In this document: positions 36,982 to 46,292 of the stretch, in pieces
How the letters are laid out: each line of letters begins with the position of its first letter
How positions within the stretch are numbered: position 1 is the stretch's first letter
Translations under genes and position numbers: made by a program
Notes under the pieces: model-generated
The model's input: only the letters and a program-made list of their open reading frames with translations
Told to the model about the DNA's origin: nothing
Database searches by the model: none
Assembly (NCBI RefSeq): GCF_038024125.1
Contig: NZ_CP150662.1
Coordinates: 2,311,501 to 2,375,500, forward strand
DNA from: Polaribacter gangjinensis
GTDB taxonomy: Bacteria; Bacteroidota; Bacteroidia; Flavobacteriales; Flavobacteriaceae
Length of the DNA: 64,000 bases
Reading direction: 5' to 3'

Positions 36982-37815
36982 ATGAAGAAAATTATTGTTC
37001 CAGTAGATTTTTCAGATCATTCATCATATGCACTCAAAACAGCTGCTTTATTAGCAGAAAAAAATGACGCAACCATTTATGCCTTACACATGTTGGATAT
37101 GCAAGAAATGTCTTTATCTGAAAGTGAAGTGTATTTGCACGAAAAAACAGCTTTTTTCTTGAAATTGGCAGAAAAAAGATTTCATGATTTTTTGAAAAAG
37201 GATTTTTTGAAAAATGTAAAAGTGATTCCAATTATCAAACATTATAAAGTGTTCAAAGAAGTTGATGCTGTTGCTGATGAAATGAATGCTGATTTGATTG
37301 TAATGGGTTCTCATGGAGCAAGTGGATTTAAAGAATTTTTTGTAGGATCAAACACTCAAAAAGTAATCAGACATGCATCTGTGCCTGTTTTAGTCATCAA
37401 AAATGAAATGACAAATATTGATTTTACGGATATTGTTGTGGCAACTGATTTTTCTGAAGAAAGTATTCCTGCATTTCAAAAATTATTAAAAACTTTAGAG
37501 CCAATGAATGCTAGAAAACATATTGTGTACGTAAACGCACCTTTCGATTCGTTTAAAACAACTCCAGAAATGGATACTTTGGCAGATAATTTTTTGATGA
37601 ATTTAGAAGGAAATACTGATAGAAAAATCAACGTTCATTTTGTTTGTGCAAGAACAATTATGCAAGGTATTTTAGATTTTTCTAATTCTGTTGGAGCAGA
37701 TTTAATTGCTGTAATTACGCATGGAAGAAAAGGTTTGGCTCATTTTATTGAAGGAAGTGTAGCAGAAGATGTTACAAATCATGCTACTTTACCCATTATT
37801 TCATTTAAAATATAA
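36982..37815 (+). CDS. Tandem UspA universal stress protein
   Basis: 277 residues with two UspA domains. The first starts KKIIVPVDFSDHSSYAL and ends GSHGASGFKEFFVGSNTQKV with the ATP-binding G-x2-G-x9-G pattern. The second starts FTDIVVATDFSEESIPAF and ends THGRKGLAHFIEGSVAEDVT. The ATG at 36982 lies just behind the promoter box, which rules out the TTG at 36955 for longer products. Such proteins bind ATP and act in stress survival. Confidence 0.92.
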   Translation: MKKIIVPVDFSDHSSYALKTAALLAEKNDATIYALHMLDMQEMSLSESEVYLHEKTAFFLKLAEKRFHDFLKKDFLKNVKVIPIIKHYKVFKEVDAVADEMNADLIVMGSHGASGFKEFFVGSNTQKVIRHASVPVLVIKNEMTNIDFTDIVVATDFSEESIPAFQKLLKTLEPMNARKHIVYVNAPFDSFKTTPEMDTLADNFLMNLEGNTDRKINVHFVCARTIMQGILDFSNSVGADLIAVITHGRKGLAHFIEGSVAEDVTNHATLPIISFKI

Positions 37816-37858
37816 TTTCATTGTATTTCTCATAAGAAACGAGAAAGATTATTGTGAA

Positions 37859-37891
37859 GGGGAATCATTCAAATGTTTGATTCCCTTTTTT
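37859..37891 (+). terminator. Terminator after the universal stress gene
   Basis: GGGAATCA (37860-37867) pairs with TGATTCCC (37878-37885), with a ten-base loop, followed by T7. Confidence 0.85.
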
Positions 37892-37949
37892 TATGAATTG
37901 GATGTTCGTTTTTTAAAGTTAAAATTGCTCAATTTTTTTCAAAAAAAAG

Positions 37950-37957
37950 TAGTTTTG
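37950..37957 (+). promoter_or_regulatory. -7 box (TAGTTTTG) for the PPP phosphatase
   Basis: An exact TAnnTTTG match ending 17 nt before the ATG at 37975. A TTG at 37925-37927, 22 bp upstream, may serve as the -33 element. Confidence 0.5.
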
Positions 37958-37974
37958 TAAAAACACAAAAACGA

Positions 37975-38703
37975 ATGCGAACTTTTGCAATAGGAGATAT
38001 TCATGGAGGTTTAAAAGCCTTACTACAAGTACTCAATCAACTAGAAATTACTGAAAAAGATACCCTCATTTTTATGGGAGATTATGTAGATGGTTGGAGT
38101 GAATCAGCGCAAGTAATCGATTTTTTGATGCAATTGTCTCAAAAAATAAACTGCATTTTCATAAAAGGAAATCATGATGTTTGGTGCGAAGATTGGCTAA
38201 AAAATGGCACTGTAAATGCGTCTTGGTATTTGCATGGAGGTAAAGAAACAATGGATAGTTATGAAGGTTTTTCTAGGAATGAACGCATTCAACATCTTCA
38301 GTTTTTTGAAAAAATGCCTTTGTATTATATTGATAATCAGAACCGATTGTTTATTCATGCAGGTTTTACGTCTTTATATGGTGTTCAAAGAGAGTTGCAT
38401 GAAGGCATTTTTAACACAGATCGTTCTTTGTGGGAAATGATTTTAGCCATGGATAAAAACCTTGAAAAAACCTCTCCGTTTTTTCCAAAAAGATTGCAGT
38501 TGTATCATGAAATTTTTATTGGTCACACACCAACTACAAATTATAATGAGCCTTTACCTATGAATTTTTTCAATTTATGGAATATTGATACAGGAGCTGC
38601 ATTTAAAGGGAAAATTACTGCCATTAACGTTGACACCAAAGCAATTTTTCAAAGTGAAAATTTGCCTTTTTTATATCCTAATGAAAAAGGAAGAAATAAA
38701 TAA
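37975..38703 (+). CDS. PPP-family serine/threonine phosphatase (bis(5'-nucleosyl)-tetraphosphatase-like)
   Basis: 242 residues with the dimetal phosphoesterase motifs at the very start: GDIHG (residues 7-11), GDYVDGW, GNHDVWCEDW, and the later histidines IHAGFTS and IGHTPTTNYNE. The family covers bacterial PrpA-type protein phosphatases and symmetrical Ap4A hydrolases; the sequence alone does not decide between them. It stands as a single gene with its own promoter. Confidence 0.9.
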   Translation: MRTFAIGDIHGGLKALLQVLNQLEITEKDTLIFMGDYVDGWSESAQVIDFLMQLSQKINCIFIKGNHDVWCEDWLKNGTVNASWYLHGGKETMDSYEGFSRNERIQHLQFFEKMPLYYIDNQNRLFIHAGFTSLYGVQRELHEGIFNTDRSLWEMILAMDKNLEKTSPFFPKRLQLYHEIFIGHTPTTNYNEPLPMNFFNLWNIDTGAAFKGKITAINVDTKAIFQSENLPFLYPNEKGRNK

Positions 38704-38815
38704 GTTTAACCAAAATTTCTGAAAAACAATTTCTTTCTCAATAACTCTGCTTCTTTGCAACTTTGAAACTCTGTCACTTTTAATGTATCTTTATTCCCTC
38801 AAAAAACAACATCAA

Positions 38816-41650
38816 ATGAAAAAATTTCTTGTAGCACTTTTAGCAATTAGCAGTTTGATAAACTGTAAATCTTCCTCTATTGATAAATCCTCAGATTTAA
38901 GCATCAATTATAAAAAAATAACTTTGGATAATGGCTTAGACGTCATTTTTCATGTGGACAAATCAGATCCTGTTGTAGCAGTTGAATTGATGGTACATGT
39001 TGGTTCAGCAAGAGAAGTAGAAGGCAGAACTGGTTTTGCGCATTTGTTTGAACACTTATTATTTTTAGAATCTGAAAATTTAGGAAAAGGTGGTTTGGAT
39101 AAAATGACTGCCAGAATTGGAGGTTCAGGAGCCAATGGCTCAACTTCAAGAGATAGAACAAATTACTTGCAAACCGTTCCAAAAGATGCTCTAGAAAAAA
39201 TGATTTGGGCAGAAGCTGATAAATTGGGTTGGTTCATCAATACTGTTACTGATCCTGTTTTGGCGAAAGAAAAGCAGGTTGTGAAAAATGAAAAAAGACA
39301 AAGTTATGACAATCGTCCTTATGGGCACAATCAATATGTAATTGGCAAAAATTTATATCCAAAAAATCATCCTTATAATTGGGAAGTAATTGGTTCTTTA
39401 GAAGATTTGCAAAATGCAACTTTAGATGACGTAAAAACGTTTTTCAAAAAATGGTATGTACCAAACAATGCAACTTTGGTTTTGTCTGGAGATATTGATA
39501 TTGAGCAAGCTACAAAATGGGTTTATAAATATTTTGATGAAATTCCGAAAGGAAATGAAATTCCGGCTTTAGATAAAAGACCAGGAACTGTTCCTGAAAC
39601 AAAATTCTTGTATTATGAAGATAATTTTGCAAGAGTGCCACAATTAACAATGGTTTGGCCAACTGTAGAATTGTATCATCCAGATTCGTATGCGTTAGAA
39701 GTTTTGGCTGAATATTTAACCAGCGGAAAATCAGCCCCAATGAATCAAGTGTTGGTTGATGATTTAAAGCTAACATCTAATACAACCATGTACAATTACA
39801 TTTCAGAATTAGCAGGTCAAACACAAGTAATTGTGAGAGCTTTTAATGGTGTAAAACTAGATGCTGTAAAAAATGGCATTGAAAAAGCCTTTGCTAAATT
39901 TGAAGCGGAAGGTATTTCAGATAAAGATTTAAACAGAATTAAAGCGGCTCAAGAAACTAATTTTTATAGCAGTTTGTCTAGTGTTTTAGGTAAAGGAACA
40001 AGATTGGCTTCTTACAATACCTACACAGGAAATCCAGGTTTTGTAACTCAGGATATCAAAAACACCTTGGCTGTGACCAAAGAAGATGTGATGAATGTGT
40101 ATAACAAATACATCAAAAATAAAAATTATATTGCTACTAGTTTTGTACCGAAAAACAGTGCTGATTTAGCGCTTTCAAACTCTATTTTGGCAGATGTTGT
40201 TGAAGAAAAAATTGTGATTGGTGCTGAAGAAAATTTCGATCCAAAAATCGTTGCTGAATATCCAAAAACTCCTTCAAAAATTAATAGAAGTGTAGAACCT
40301 CCTTATGGAAATTCGTTAGAATTGACAGTACCAGAAGTTTATCAAGATAGTTTGCAAAATGGCTTACAAATCTTCGGAATTGAAAATGATGAAGTGCCTT
40401 TAGTGCGTTTTAATTTAACGATTGATGGAGGACAATTATTAGAATCTATGGACAAATTAGGATTGGCAAATTTAACAGCCAATCTTTTAAATAAGGGCAC
40501 AAAAAATAAAACAGTAGCCCAGTTAGAGGAAGAAATTCAAGATTTGGGAGCGAATATTTCAGTAAGATCTGATACAGAAAATATTACTATTAGCGGAACA
40601 ACATTGACTAAAAATTATGATAAAACCATTGCTTTGGTTAAAGAAATGTTATTGCAACCAAGATTTGATGAAACTGAATTTGAGTTACTTAAAAAAGCCA
40701 CTATTGCCAATTTACGTCAGCAAGAAGCGAATCCAAATTCGGTTGCTGCGAATGTTTACAACGAGTTGATTTATGGAAAAGACAACATTCGTTCTAAAAA
40801 TACCCTTGGTACGATTGCATCAGTTCAAGCTATTACAATAGAGGATGTAAAAGAATTTTACAATAAAAACATGTCACCTTCAGTTGCCAAAATGTTGGTT
40901 GTTGGAGATATTTCCAAAGAGAAAGTGTTGACTTCATTAGCTAATTTGAATGACGATTGGACATCCAAAGAAGTACTAATTCCTGTGAATGAAACGCCAA
41001 AAATGCCCACAAAACCAATGGTGTATTTTTATGACATTCCGAATGCTAAACAATCTGTTTTACAATTTGGAGCACCTGCTTTGGCAGCAACTGATGCAGA
41101 TTTTTATCCTGCAAGTGTGATGAATTACATTCTTGGTGGAGGTGGTTTTGCCTCAAGATTAACGCAAGAATTGCGTGAAGGAAAAGGCTATACGTATGGA
41201 ATTCGTTCTAATTTTTCAGGTACAAAAGCAGTAGGACCTTTTACAATTTCAAGTGGAGTAAGAAGTAATGTAACCTTGGAATCTGCGCAATTGATTAAAA
41301 AAATCTTAGAAGAATATCCAACAACTTTTTCGGATACAGATTTAGAAACCACCAAAAGTTTCTTGATTAAAAGTAACGCTCGTGCTTTTGAAACAGCAGG
41401 CGCAAAACTGAATATGTTATCAAACATCAGCGACTTTGGATGGAAACCAGATTATGTAAAAGACCGTGAAAAAGTGGTGAAAAACATGACCAAAGAACGC
41501 ATTGCAGCATTGGCAAATCAATATGTAAATCCAAATAAAATGATTTGGTTGATTGTGGGTGATGCAGCTACACAATTGGAACGCATGAAAGAATTAGGTT
41601 TTGGCGAACCTATTTTGTTGAATAAAACGTCTGAAAAAATTAAAAATTGA
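38816..41650 (+). CDS. M16-family zinc metallopeptidase (lipoprotein)
   Basis: 944 residues from the ATG at 38816; an in-frame ATG at 38783 would spoil the signal peptide. The signal is of lipoprotein type (LVALLAISSLINCKSSS). The first M16 half carries the inverted zinc motif HLFEH in GFAHLFEHLLF and downstream glutamates. The second half, from about residue 520, repeats the fold without HxxEH, as usual for two-domain pitrilysin-like enzymes. It is probably periplasmic and degrades peptides. A strong terminator follows. Confidence 0.93.
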   Translation: MKKFLVALLAISSLINCKSSSIDKSSDLSINYKKITLDNGLDVIFHVDKSDPVVAVELMVHVGSAREVEGRTGFAHLFEHLLFLESENLGKGGLDKMTARIGGSGANGSTSRDRTNYLQTVPKDALEKMIWAEADKLGWFINTVTDPVLAKEKQVVKNEKRQSYDNRPYGHNQYVIGKNLYPKNHPYNWEVIGSLEDLQNATLDDVKTFFKKWYVPNNATLVLSGDIDIEQATKWVYKYFDEIPKGNEIPALDKRPGTVPETKFLYYEDNFARVPQLTMVWPTVELYHPDSYALEVLAEYLTSGKSAPMNQVLVDDLKLTSNTTMYNYISELAGQTQVIVRAFNGVKLDAVKNGIEKAFAKFEAEGISDKDLNRIKAAQETNFYSSLSSVLGKGTRLASYNTYTGNPGFVTQDIKNTLAVTKEDVMNVYNKYIKNKNYIATSFVPKNSADLALSNSILADVVEEKIVIGAEENFDPKIVAEYPKTPSKINRSVEPPYGNSLELTVPEVYQDSLQNGLQIFGIENDEVPLVRFNLTIDGGQLLESMDKLGLANLTANLLNKGTKNKTVAQLEEEIQDLGANISVRSDTENITISGTTLTKNYDKTIALVKEMLLQPRFDETEFELLKKATIANLRQQEANPNSVAANVYNELIYGKDNIRSKNTLGTIASVQAITIEDVKEFYNKNMSPSVAKMLVVGDISKEKVLTSLANLNDDWTSKEVLIPVNETPKMPTKPMVYFYDIPNAKQSVLQFGAPALAATDADFYPASVMNYILGGGGFASRLTQELREGKGYTYGIRSNFSGTKAVGPFTISSGVRSNVTLESAQLIKKILEEYPTTFSDTDLETTKSFLIKSNARAFETAGAKLNMLSNISDFGWKPDYVKDREKVVKNMTKERIAALANQYVNPNKMIWLIVGDAATQLERMKELGFGEPILLNKTSEKIKN

Positions 41651-41667
41651 TTAAAATTTTAAAAAAT

Positions 41668-41700
41668 AAAATCCCACTCAAAAAGTGGGATTTTCTGTTT
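41668..41700 (+). terminator. Terminator after the M16 peptidase
   Basis: AAAATCCCACT (41668-41678) pairs with AGTGGGATTTT (41684-41694), with a five-base loop and T-rich tail. Confidence 0.88.
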
Positions 41701-41717
41701 AATATTTTCAAGTAATG

Positions 41718-41747
41718 TTGAAACAAAAAGAAAATTCACTAATTTCG
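41718..41747 (+). promoter_or_regulatory. Candidate promoter for the queuosine-precursor transporter (TTG ... TAATTTCG)
   Basis: TAATTTCG at 41740-41747 is one base from TAnnTTTG and has a TTG 19 bp upstream (41718-41720). The ATG begins four bases after the -7 box, so the message would be leaderless. Confidence 0.4.
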
Positions 41748-41751
41748 TTTC

Positions 41752-42453
41752 ATGAATCAAAAAGACAAACTTTTAGCCAATAGAATCTATCTGATTTTAG
41801 CCGCACTTTTTATAGCATCATTAGTTACATCAAACTTAATTTTTCAAAAATTCTTTTATTGGTATCCTTTCCAAATGGAAGTTTATGGCGTAAAACTTTT
41901 TGAAGTTTCAGTAGGTTTGTTGCCTTATCCATTGACGTTTTTAATTACGGATATTTTATCAGAAATCTATGGAAAACGTAAAGCAAATGAAGTGGTTATT
42001 GCCGGAATTTTCGCTTCTTTTTTCTCACTTTTGATCATTTATGTTTCTAAAGAAGTGCCTGCTACTTCTTGGTCGCAAGTCAACAACAGTACTTTTATCA
42101 ATGTTTTTGGTGCAGCGCCTTTGGCGGTTTTAGCATCAATGATGGCATATTTATTTGCACAGTTTATCGATATTAGAGTTTATCATTTTTGGAAAAATTT
42201 TACGCAAGGAAAACACCTGTGGTTGCGAAATAATTTTTCAACATTTTCATCGCAATTTATTGATACAGCTACTGTTTTGATTTTGTTATGTTCATTCGGA
42301 ATTATCAATTGGGATAAATTTTGGGGATTGATGATTAGTGGAGTGGTATTTAAAATTATTATTGCCATTTTAGATACGCCATTCTTATACCTCTTTGTAT
42401 ATGCTTTTAGAAAACGCTTCAATTTAAAATTAAACGAAGAAATTTTAGACTGA
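41752..42453 (+). CDS. Queuosine-precursor transporter (VUT/YhhQ family)
   Basis: 233 residues with about six membrane helices and the family motifs LFIASLVTSNLIFQKFF, LLPYPLTFLITDILSEIYGK and the later FSTFSSQFIDTATVLILL. YhhQ-type proteins import the queuosine precursors preQ0/preQ1. Together with queA at 16281 this supports a queuosine salvage or synthesis route, though the two genes are not adjacent. Confidence 0.9.
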   Translation: MNQKDKLLANRIYLILAALFIASLVTSNLIFQKFFYWYPFQMEVYGVKLFEVSVGLLPYPLTFLITDILSEIYGKRKANEVVIAGIFASFFSLLIIYVSKEVPATSWSQVNNSTFINVFGAAPLAVLASMMAYLFAQFIDIRVYHFWKNFTQGKHLWLRNNFSTFSSQFIDTATVLILLCSFGIINWDKFWGLMISGVVFKIIIAILDTPFLYLFVYAFRKRFNLKLNEEILD

Positions 42454-42506
42454 TGGTGTAATTTTAGAAATATTATTACGTCTATAAAAAGAGTTTAAAT
42501 TCATAT

Positions 42507-43217
42507 ATGAAGCATTTTTTACTGATTTTTTTGGTTTTTTTTATTGATTTTCAAATGGTTGCACAAGCAAACATTTTCAATGAATTATTGCAAAAATATG
42601 TTTCTGAGGATGGTTTGGTTGATTATGTAGCTTTTAAAAAGGAATTGCCAAAACTAAAGCAATATCTTAACTATTTAGAAAAGACTTCTCTTGATAATTC
42701 TTGGTCTGCAAATCAACAAAAAGCGTTTTATATCAATGCATACAATGCGTTTACAATTGCATTGATTTTAGAATATTATCCTTTAAAAAGTATTACTGAA
42801 ATCAAACAAAATAATCAATCAGTTTGGAAAATTCCATTTGTGAAAATTGGAGGAAAAACAATGACTTTAGATTTTTTAGAACACGAAATTTTACGAAAAA
42901 AATTTGATGACCCAAGAATTCATGTAGGTGTAAATTGCGCATCCATTTCGTGTCCGAAACTATCAAATGTGGCATTTACTGAGCAAAATATTGAGACAGA
43001 ATTAGAAAGATTGATGCATGAGTTTGTTAATGATTCGTCAAAAAATAATATTTCAAGTGATATTGTAAAAATCTCTGCTATTTTTGATTGGTTTAAAACT
43101 GATTTTACCAAAAATAGTTCGTTAATTGCTTTTTTAAATCAGTATTCAAAAGTCAAAATCAATCCAAATGCTACTATTCAGTTTTTGGAATATGATTGGA
43201 ATATCAACAAACAATAA
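42507..43217 (+). CDS. DUF547 protein, secreted
   Basis: 236 residues with a signal peptide (HFLLIFLVFFIDFQMVAQ). The DUF547 core is YINAYNAFTIALILEYYPLK, TMTLDFLEHEILRKKF and DPRIHVGVNCASISCPKL, with conserved Asn, His and Cys. The biochemical role is unknown to me. It lies 12 bp before the peroxidase-like gene and may head the arsenosugar gene unit; DUF547 proteins are common elsewhere, so the link is only positional. Confidence 0.85.
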   Translation: MKHFLLIFLVFFIDFQMVAQANIFNELLQKYVSEDGLVDYVAFKKELPKLKQYLNYLEKTSLDNSWSANQQKAFYINAYNAFTIALILEYYPLKSITEIKQNNQSVWKIPFVKIGGKTMTLDFLEHEILRKKFDDPRIHVGVNCASISCPKLSNVAFTEQNIETELERLMHEFVNDSSKNNISSDIVKISAIFDWFKTDFTKNSSLIAFLNQYSKVKINPNATIQFLEYDWNINKQ

Positions 43218-43229
43218 AAAAATTTACAG

Positions 43230-43565
43230 ATGTCAAAAAATTATTACGATGCAGCCGATTTGAGAAAATTCGGAAAAATCATAGAATGGAATGAAGAATT
43301 AGGAACGAAATTTTTCGATTATTATGGAAAAGTTTTTGAAGATGGTGCACTTTCTGCTCGCGAAAAATCGTTAATTGCGTTGGCTGTTGCTCATACTGAA
43401 CAATGTCCGTATTGTATTGACGCTTACACAAAAGACAGTTTGCAAAAAGGCATTACCAAAGAAGAAATGATGGAAGCTGTGCATGTTGGAGCAGCCATTA
43501 AAAGTGGCGCAACTTTGGTTCATGGTGTTCAAATGATGAATATTGTTAATAAATTAGATTCTTAA
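43230..43565 (+). CDS. Arsenosugar-associated AhpD-like (carboxymuconolactone decarboxylase fold) protein
   Basis: 111 residues with the AhpD-type redox motif EQCPYCIDAYTKDSLQKG (CxxC) and the CMD fold GAAIKSGATLVHGVQMM. A protein of this type is a recurrent neighbour of arsS/arsM in marine bacteria and is often annotated as an arsenosugar-biosynthesis-associated peroxidase-like protein. It lies 58 bp upstream of arsS. Confidence 0.88.
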   Translation: MSKNYYDAADLRKFGKIIEWNEELGTKFFDYYGKVFEDGALSAREKSLIALAVAHTEQCPYCIDAYTKDSLQKGITKEEMMEAVHVGAAIKSGATLVHGVQMMNIVNKLDS

Positions 43566-43623
43566 AAATAGGATTCAGCAGTGGTTTTCTAACCTACATT
43601 TTGCTGATTTCGAAATAAAATAA

Positions 43624-44679
43624 ATGGCTACAAAATCATTAAAAGCTCGCAATAACGACATCGCAAATACACAGAGACAACTCGAAATTTTATCAAACGG
43701 AATTTTTGCAAATGGAGAATTGCCCACTTTTGCTACAAAAATAAAAGAGACAAATCAGTTTCCATTACGTCCTAAAAAATTAGAGATTTTACAAATCAAT
43801 TTGGGCTATATGTGCAACCAAGTTTGTGATCATTGTCATGTAGATGCAGGTCCAGATCGCAAGGAAATCATGACGATTGAAACTATGAATCAATGTTTGG
43901 AAGTCATCAAAAAAACAGGTGCTCATACGTTAGATTTAACAGGTGGAGCACCAGAAATGAATCCAAATTTTAGATGGTTTGTAGAGGAAGCATCCAAAGC
44001 TGGTATCAAAGATTTTATTGTGCGATCGAATTTGACAATTATCAAAGCCAATAAAAAATACCATGATTTGCCCGATTTTTTCAAAAAACACGGAGTTCAT
44101 GTAGTGTCTTCTTTGCCTCATTATACCAAAGGAAAAACAGATAAACAAAGAGGTGATGGTGTTTTTGATAAATCCATTGAAGCATTAAAATCGTTAAATG
44201 AAGTTGGTTATGGAATGCCAAATTCTGATTTAAAATTAGATTTGGTGTACAATCCTTCAGGCGCATTTTTACCTGGAAATCAACAAGCCTTAGAGCAAGA
44301 TTTTAAAAAAGCGTTGAAAGCCGATTTTGACATCAATTTTCATAATTTATTTGCAATTACCAATTTACCCATCAGTCGATTTTTAGATTATTTAATCGCA
44401 TCAGAAAATTATGAAGATTACATGACAGCTTTGGTGGATGCGTTTAATCCATCAGCAGTTGCGAATGTAATGTGTACCAATACCATTTCTGTAAGTTGGG
44501 ATGGATTTTTATACGATTGCGATTTCAATCAAATGTTGAATTTGAAAGTTGCGAGTAAAGTGCAGCATATTTCAGCTTATAACGAGGAATTATTGCAAAA
44601 CAGAAATATTGTCATCAATCAACATTGTTTTGGATGCACAGCAGGTGCAGGAAGCAGTTGTCAAGGAGTAGTAGCGTAA
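43624..44679 (+). CDS. arsS: Arsenosugar biosynthesis radical SAM protein
   Basis: 351 residues with the radical SAM motif MCNQVCDHCHVDAGPDRKE (CxxxCxxC), GAHTLDLTGGAPEMN and a C-terminal cysteine set HCFGCTAGAGSSCQG for an auxiliary cluster. ArsS couples dimethylarsinous acid to the 5'-deoxyadenosyl group of SAM, the committed step toward arsenosugars. The partner methyltransferase arsM follows, separated by a 42-bp palindromic repeat. Confidence 0.95.
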   Translation: MATKSLKARNNDIANTQRQLEILSNGIFANGELPTFATKIKETNQFPLRPKKLEILQINLGYMCNQVCDHCHVDAGPDRKEIMTIETMNQCLEVIKKTGAHTLDLTGGAPEMNPNFRWFVEEASKAGIKDFIVRSNLTIIKANKKYHDLPDFFKKHGVHVVSSLPHYTKGKTDKQRGDGVFDKSIEALKSLNEVGYGMPNSDLKLDLVYNPSGAFLPGNQQALEQDFKKALKADFDINFHNLFAITNLPISRFLDYLIASENYEDYMTALVDAFNPSAVANVMCTNTISVSWDGFLYDCDFNQMLNLKVASKVQHISAYNEELLQNRNIVINQHCFGCTAGAGSSCQGVVA

Positions 44680-44681
44680 AT

Positions 44682-44723
44682 CCCCATTGTCTTTCAGACA
44701 TTTCCCCAAAGGGGAAAATTGGG
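44682..44723. repeat. Solo palindromic (REP-like) repeat between arsS and arsM
   Basis: Three nested stems: CCCATT/AATTGGG outermost, TGTCT-TTC-AGACA (44688-44700), and TTTCCCC-AAA-GGGGAAA (44701-44717). Its 15-mer TTCCCCAAAGGGGAA (44702-44716) is identical to 51383-51397 at the left end of the insertion in leuS. The whole lies in the arsS-arsM gap. Confidence 0.8.
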
Positions 44724-44800
44724 TAAGATGAAAAAAGTAAGTTTTCTGCAAGGTGTTTCCTAAGAATGAGGGCTCCTTGTTGGTATTAAAAATTAAAAAT

Positions 44801-45769
44801 ATGAGTTATTTAGAAACAACCAAGAATGTATATAAAGAAGCAGCATTAACGCCAGATGTTGGTTTGTGTTGCACTACAAATCCAATTTGGGAATTACCAG
44901 GATTAAAAATTCCTAGAATCATGCAAGAAATGAACTATGGATGTGGCTCAACAGTGCACGCAAGAGATTTAACCAACAATCCAAAAATATTATATGTTGG
45001 TGTTGGAGGAGGAATGGAATTATTACAATTCGCCTATTTTTCTCGACAAAAAAATGGTGTCATTGGAATTGATGTGGTTGATGAAATGTTGGAAGCTTCT
45101 CGCAAAAATTTTACAGAAGCTGAAAAATTGAATCCTTGGTTTGAATCGGATTTTGTGGATTTAAGAAAAGGAGATGCCATGAAATTACCAGTTGATGACA
45201 ATTCGATTGATGTGGCTGCACAAAATTGTTTGTTCAATATTTTTAAAGAAGACGATTTACAACAAGCCATTTCAGAAATGTACAGAGTGCTAAAACCACA
45301 TGGACGTTTGGTAATGAGCGATCCAACTTGCGAGCAAGAAATGAATGACGAACTCAGAAATGATGAGCGTTTACGGGCTTTGTGTTTGAGTGGAAGTTTG
45401 TCAATTGCCAATTATGTAAAAGCCTTGACAGATGCTGGTTTTGGAACCATTGAAATCAGGGCTAGAAAACCGTATCGAATTTTAGACCCCAAAAACTATC
45501 CAACAAACGAATTGATTTATATTGAATCTATTGAAGTTGCAGCCATCAAAGATCCAATGCCTAAAGATGGACCTTGCATTTTTACAGGAAAAGCAGCTAT
45601 TTATTATGGTGATGAAGCTTATTTTGATGACAATGCAGGACATGTTTTGATGAAAAATCAGCCATTGGCAATTTGTGATAAAACTGCAAATGCATTGCAA
45701 AACTTGGGAAGAAATGATATTTTTATTTCTCCTTCTACGTTTCATTATGATGGTGGAGGTTGTTGTTAA
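44801..45769 (+). CDS. arsM: Arsenosugar biosynthesis arsenite methyltransferase
   Basis: 322 residues from the ATG at 44801 (MSYLETTKNVYKEAALTPDV); the open frame reaches back to 44753, but that part is spacer. SAM-binding motif ILYVGVGGGMELLQFA and acidic GIDVVDEM mark a class I methyltransferase. Cysteines sit at CCTTNPIW, NYGCGST, AAQNCLFN and DPTCEQEM, and the protein ends GGGCC. This matches the ArsM branch paired with ArsS that makes dimethylarsenic for arsenosugars rather than classical detoxifying ArsM. Confidence 0.93.
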   Translation: MSYLETTKNVYKEAALTPDVGLCCTTNPIWELPGLKIPRIMQEMNYGCGSTVHARDLTNNPKILYVGVGGGMELLQFAYFSRQKNGVIGIDVVDEMLEASRKNFTEAEKLNPWFESDFVDLRKGDAMKLPVDDNSIDVAAQNCLFNIFKEDDLQQAISEMYRVLKPHGRLVMSDPTCEQEMNDELRNDERLRALCLSGSLSIANYVKALTDAGFGTIEIRARKPYRILDPKNYPTNELIYIESIEVAAIKDPMPKDGPCIFTGKAAIYYGDEAYFDDNAGHVLMKNQPLAICDKTANALQNLGRNDIFISPSTFHYDGGGCC

Positions 45770-45794
45770 AAAAAAGTTTTTAGTCTGATTTTCA

Positions 45795-46292
45795 ATGAAA
45801 TATAATTTGCTACTTTTTCTTTTAATAAGTTCAATTTCTTTTTTCGGACAAGAAAAATTAGACAAATTATTGAATAAATGGAACACCAGAAATGTCCCTT
45901 ATATTTCAGTGGAAACTCTAAAAACGACCAAAGAAAAAACCATTATTTTGGATGCAAGAGAGGAAAGTGAATTCAATGTTAGTCATTTAAAAAACGCCAT
46001 TTGTGTTGGCTATAATAATTTTGATTTGAAAGAAACCATTGCAAAACTTCCCAAAGATAAAACTGAAAAAATTGTGGTGTATTGTTCTTTAGGAATTCGT
46101 TCAGAAACCATTGCTCATAAATTAATTCAAGCTGGTTATACAAATGTGTTTAATTTGTATGGAGGCATTTTCGAATGGAAAAACAAGGATTTTCAAGTAG
46201 TTGATGCTACTGGAAATGAAACTGAAAAAGTTCACGCTTTCAACAAAAGTTGGAGTAAATGGTTGCAAAAAGGAGTAAAGGTTTATGAATAA
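45795..46292 (+). CDS. Secreted rhodanese-like protein
   Basis: 165 residues with a signal peptide (YNLLLFLLISSISFFGQ) and a rhodanese fold: IILDAREESEFNVSHLKNAI and the active-site loop VYCSLGIRSETIA (catalytic Cys). Sulphur or possibly arsenic-thiol chemistry in the periplasm is conceivable. Its stop overlaps the glycosyltransferase start by eight bases, so it is translated with the arsenosugar genes. Confidence 0.9.
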   Translation: MKYNLLLFLLISSISFFGQEKLDKLLNKWNTRNVPYISVETLKTTKEKTIILDAREESEFNVSHLKNAICVGYNNFDLKETIAKLPKDKTEKIVVYCSLGIRSETIAHKLIQAGYTNVFNLYGGIFEWKNKDFQVVDATGNETEKVHAFNKSWSKWLQKGVKVYE

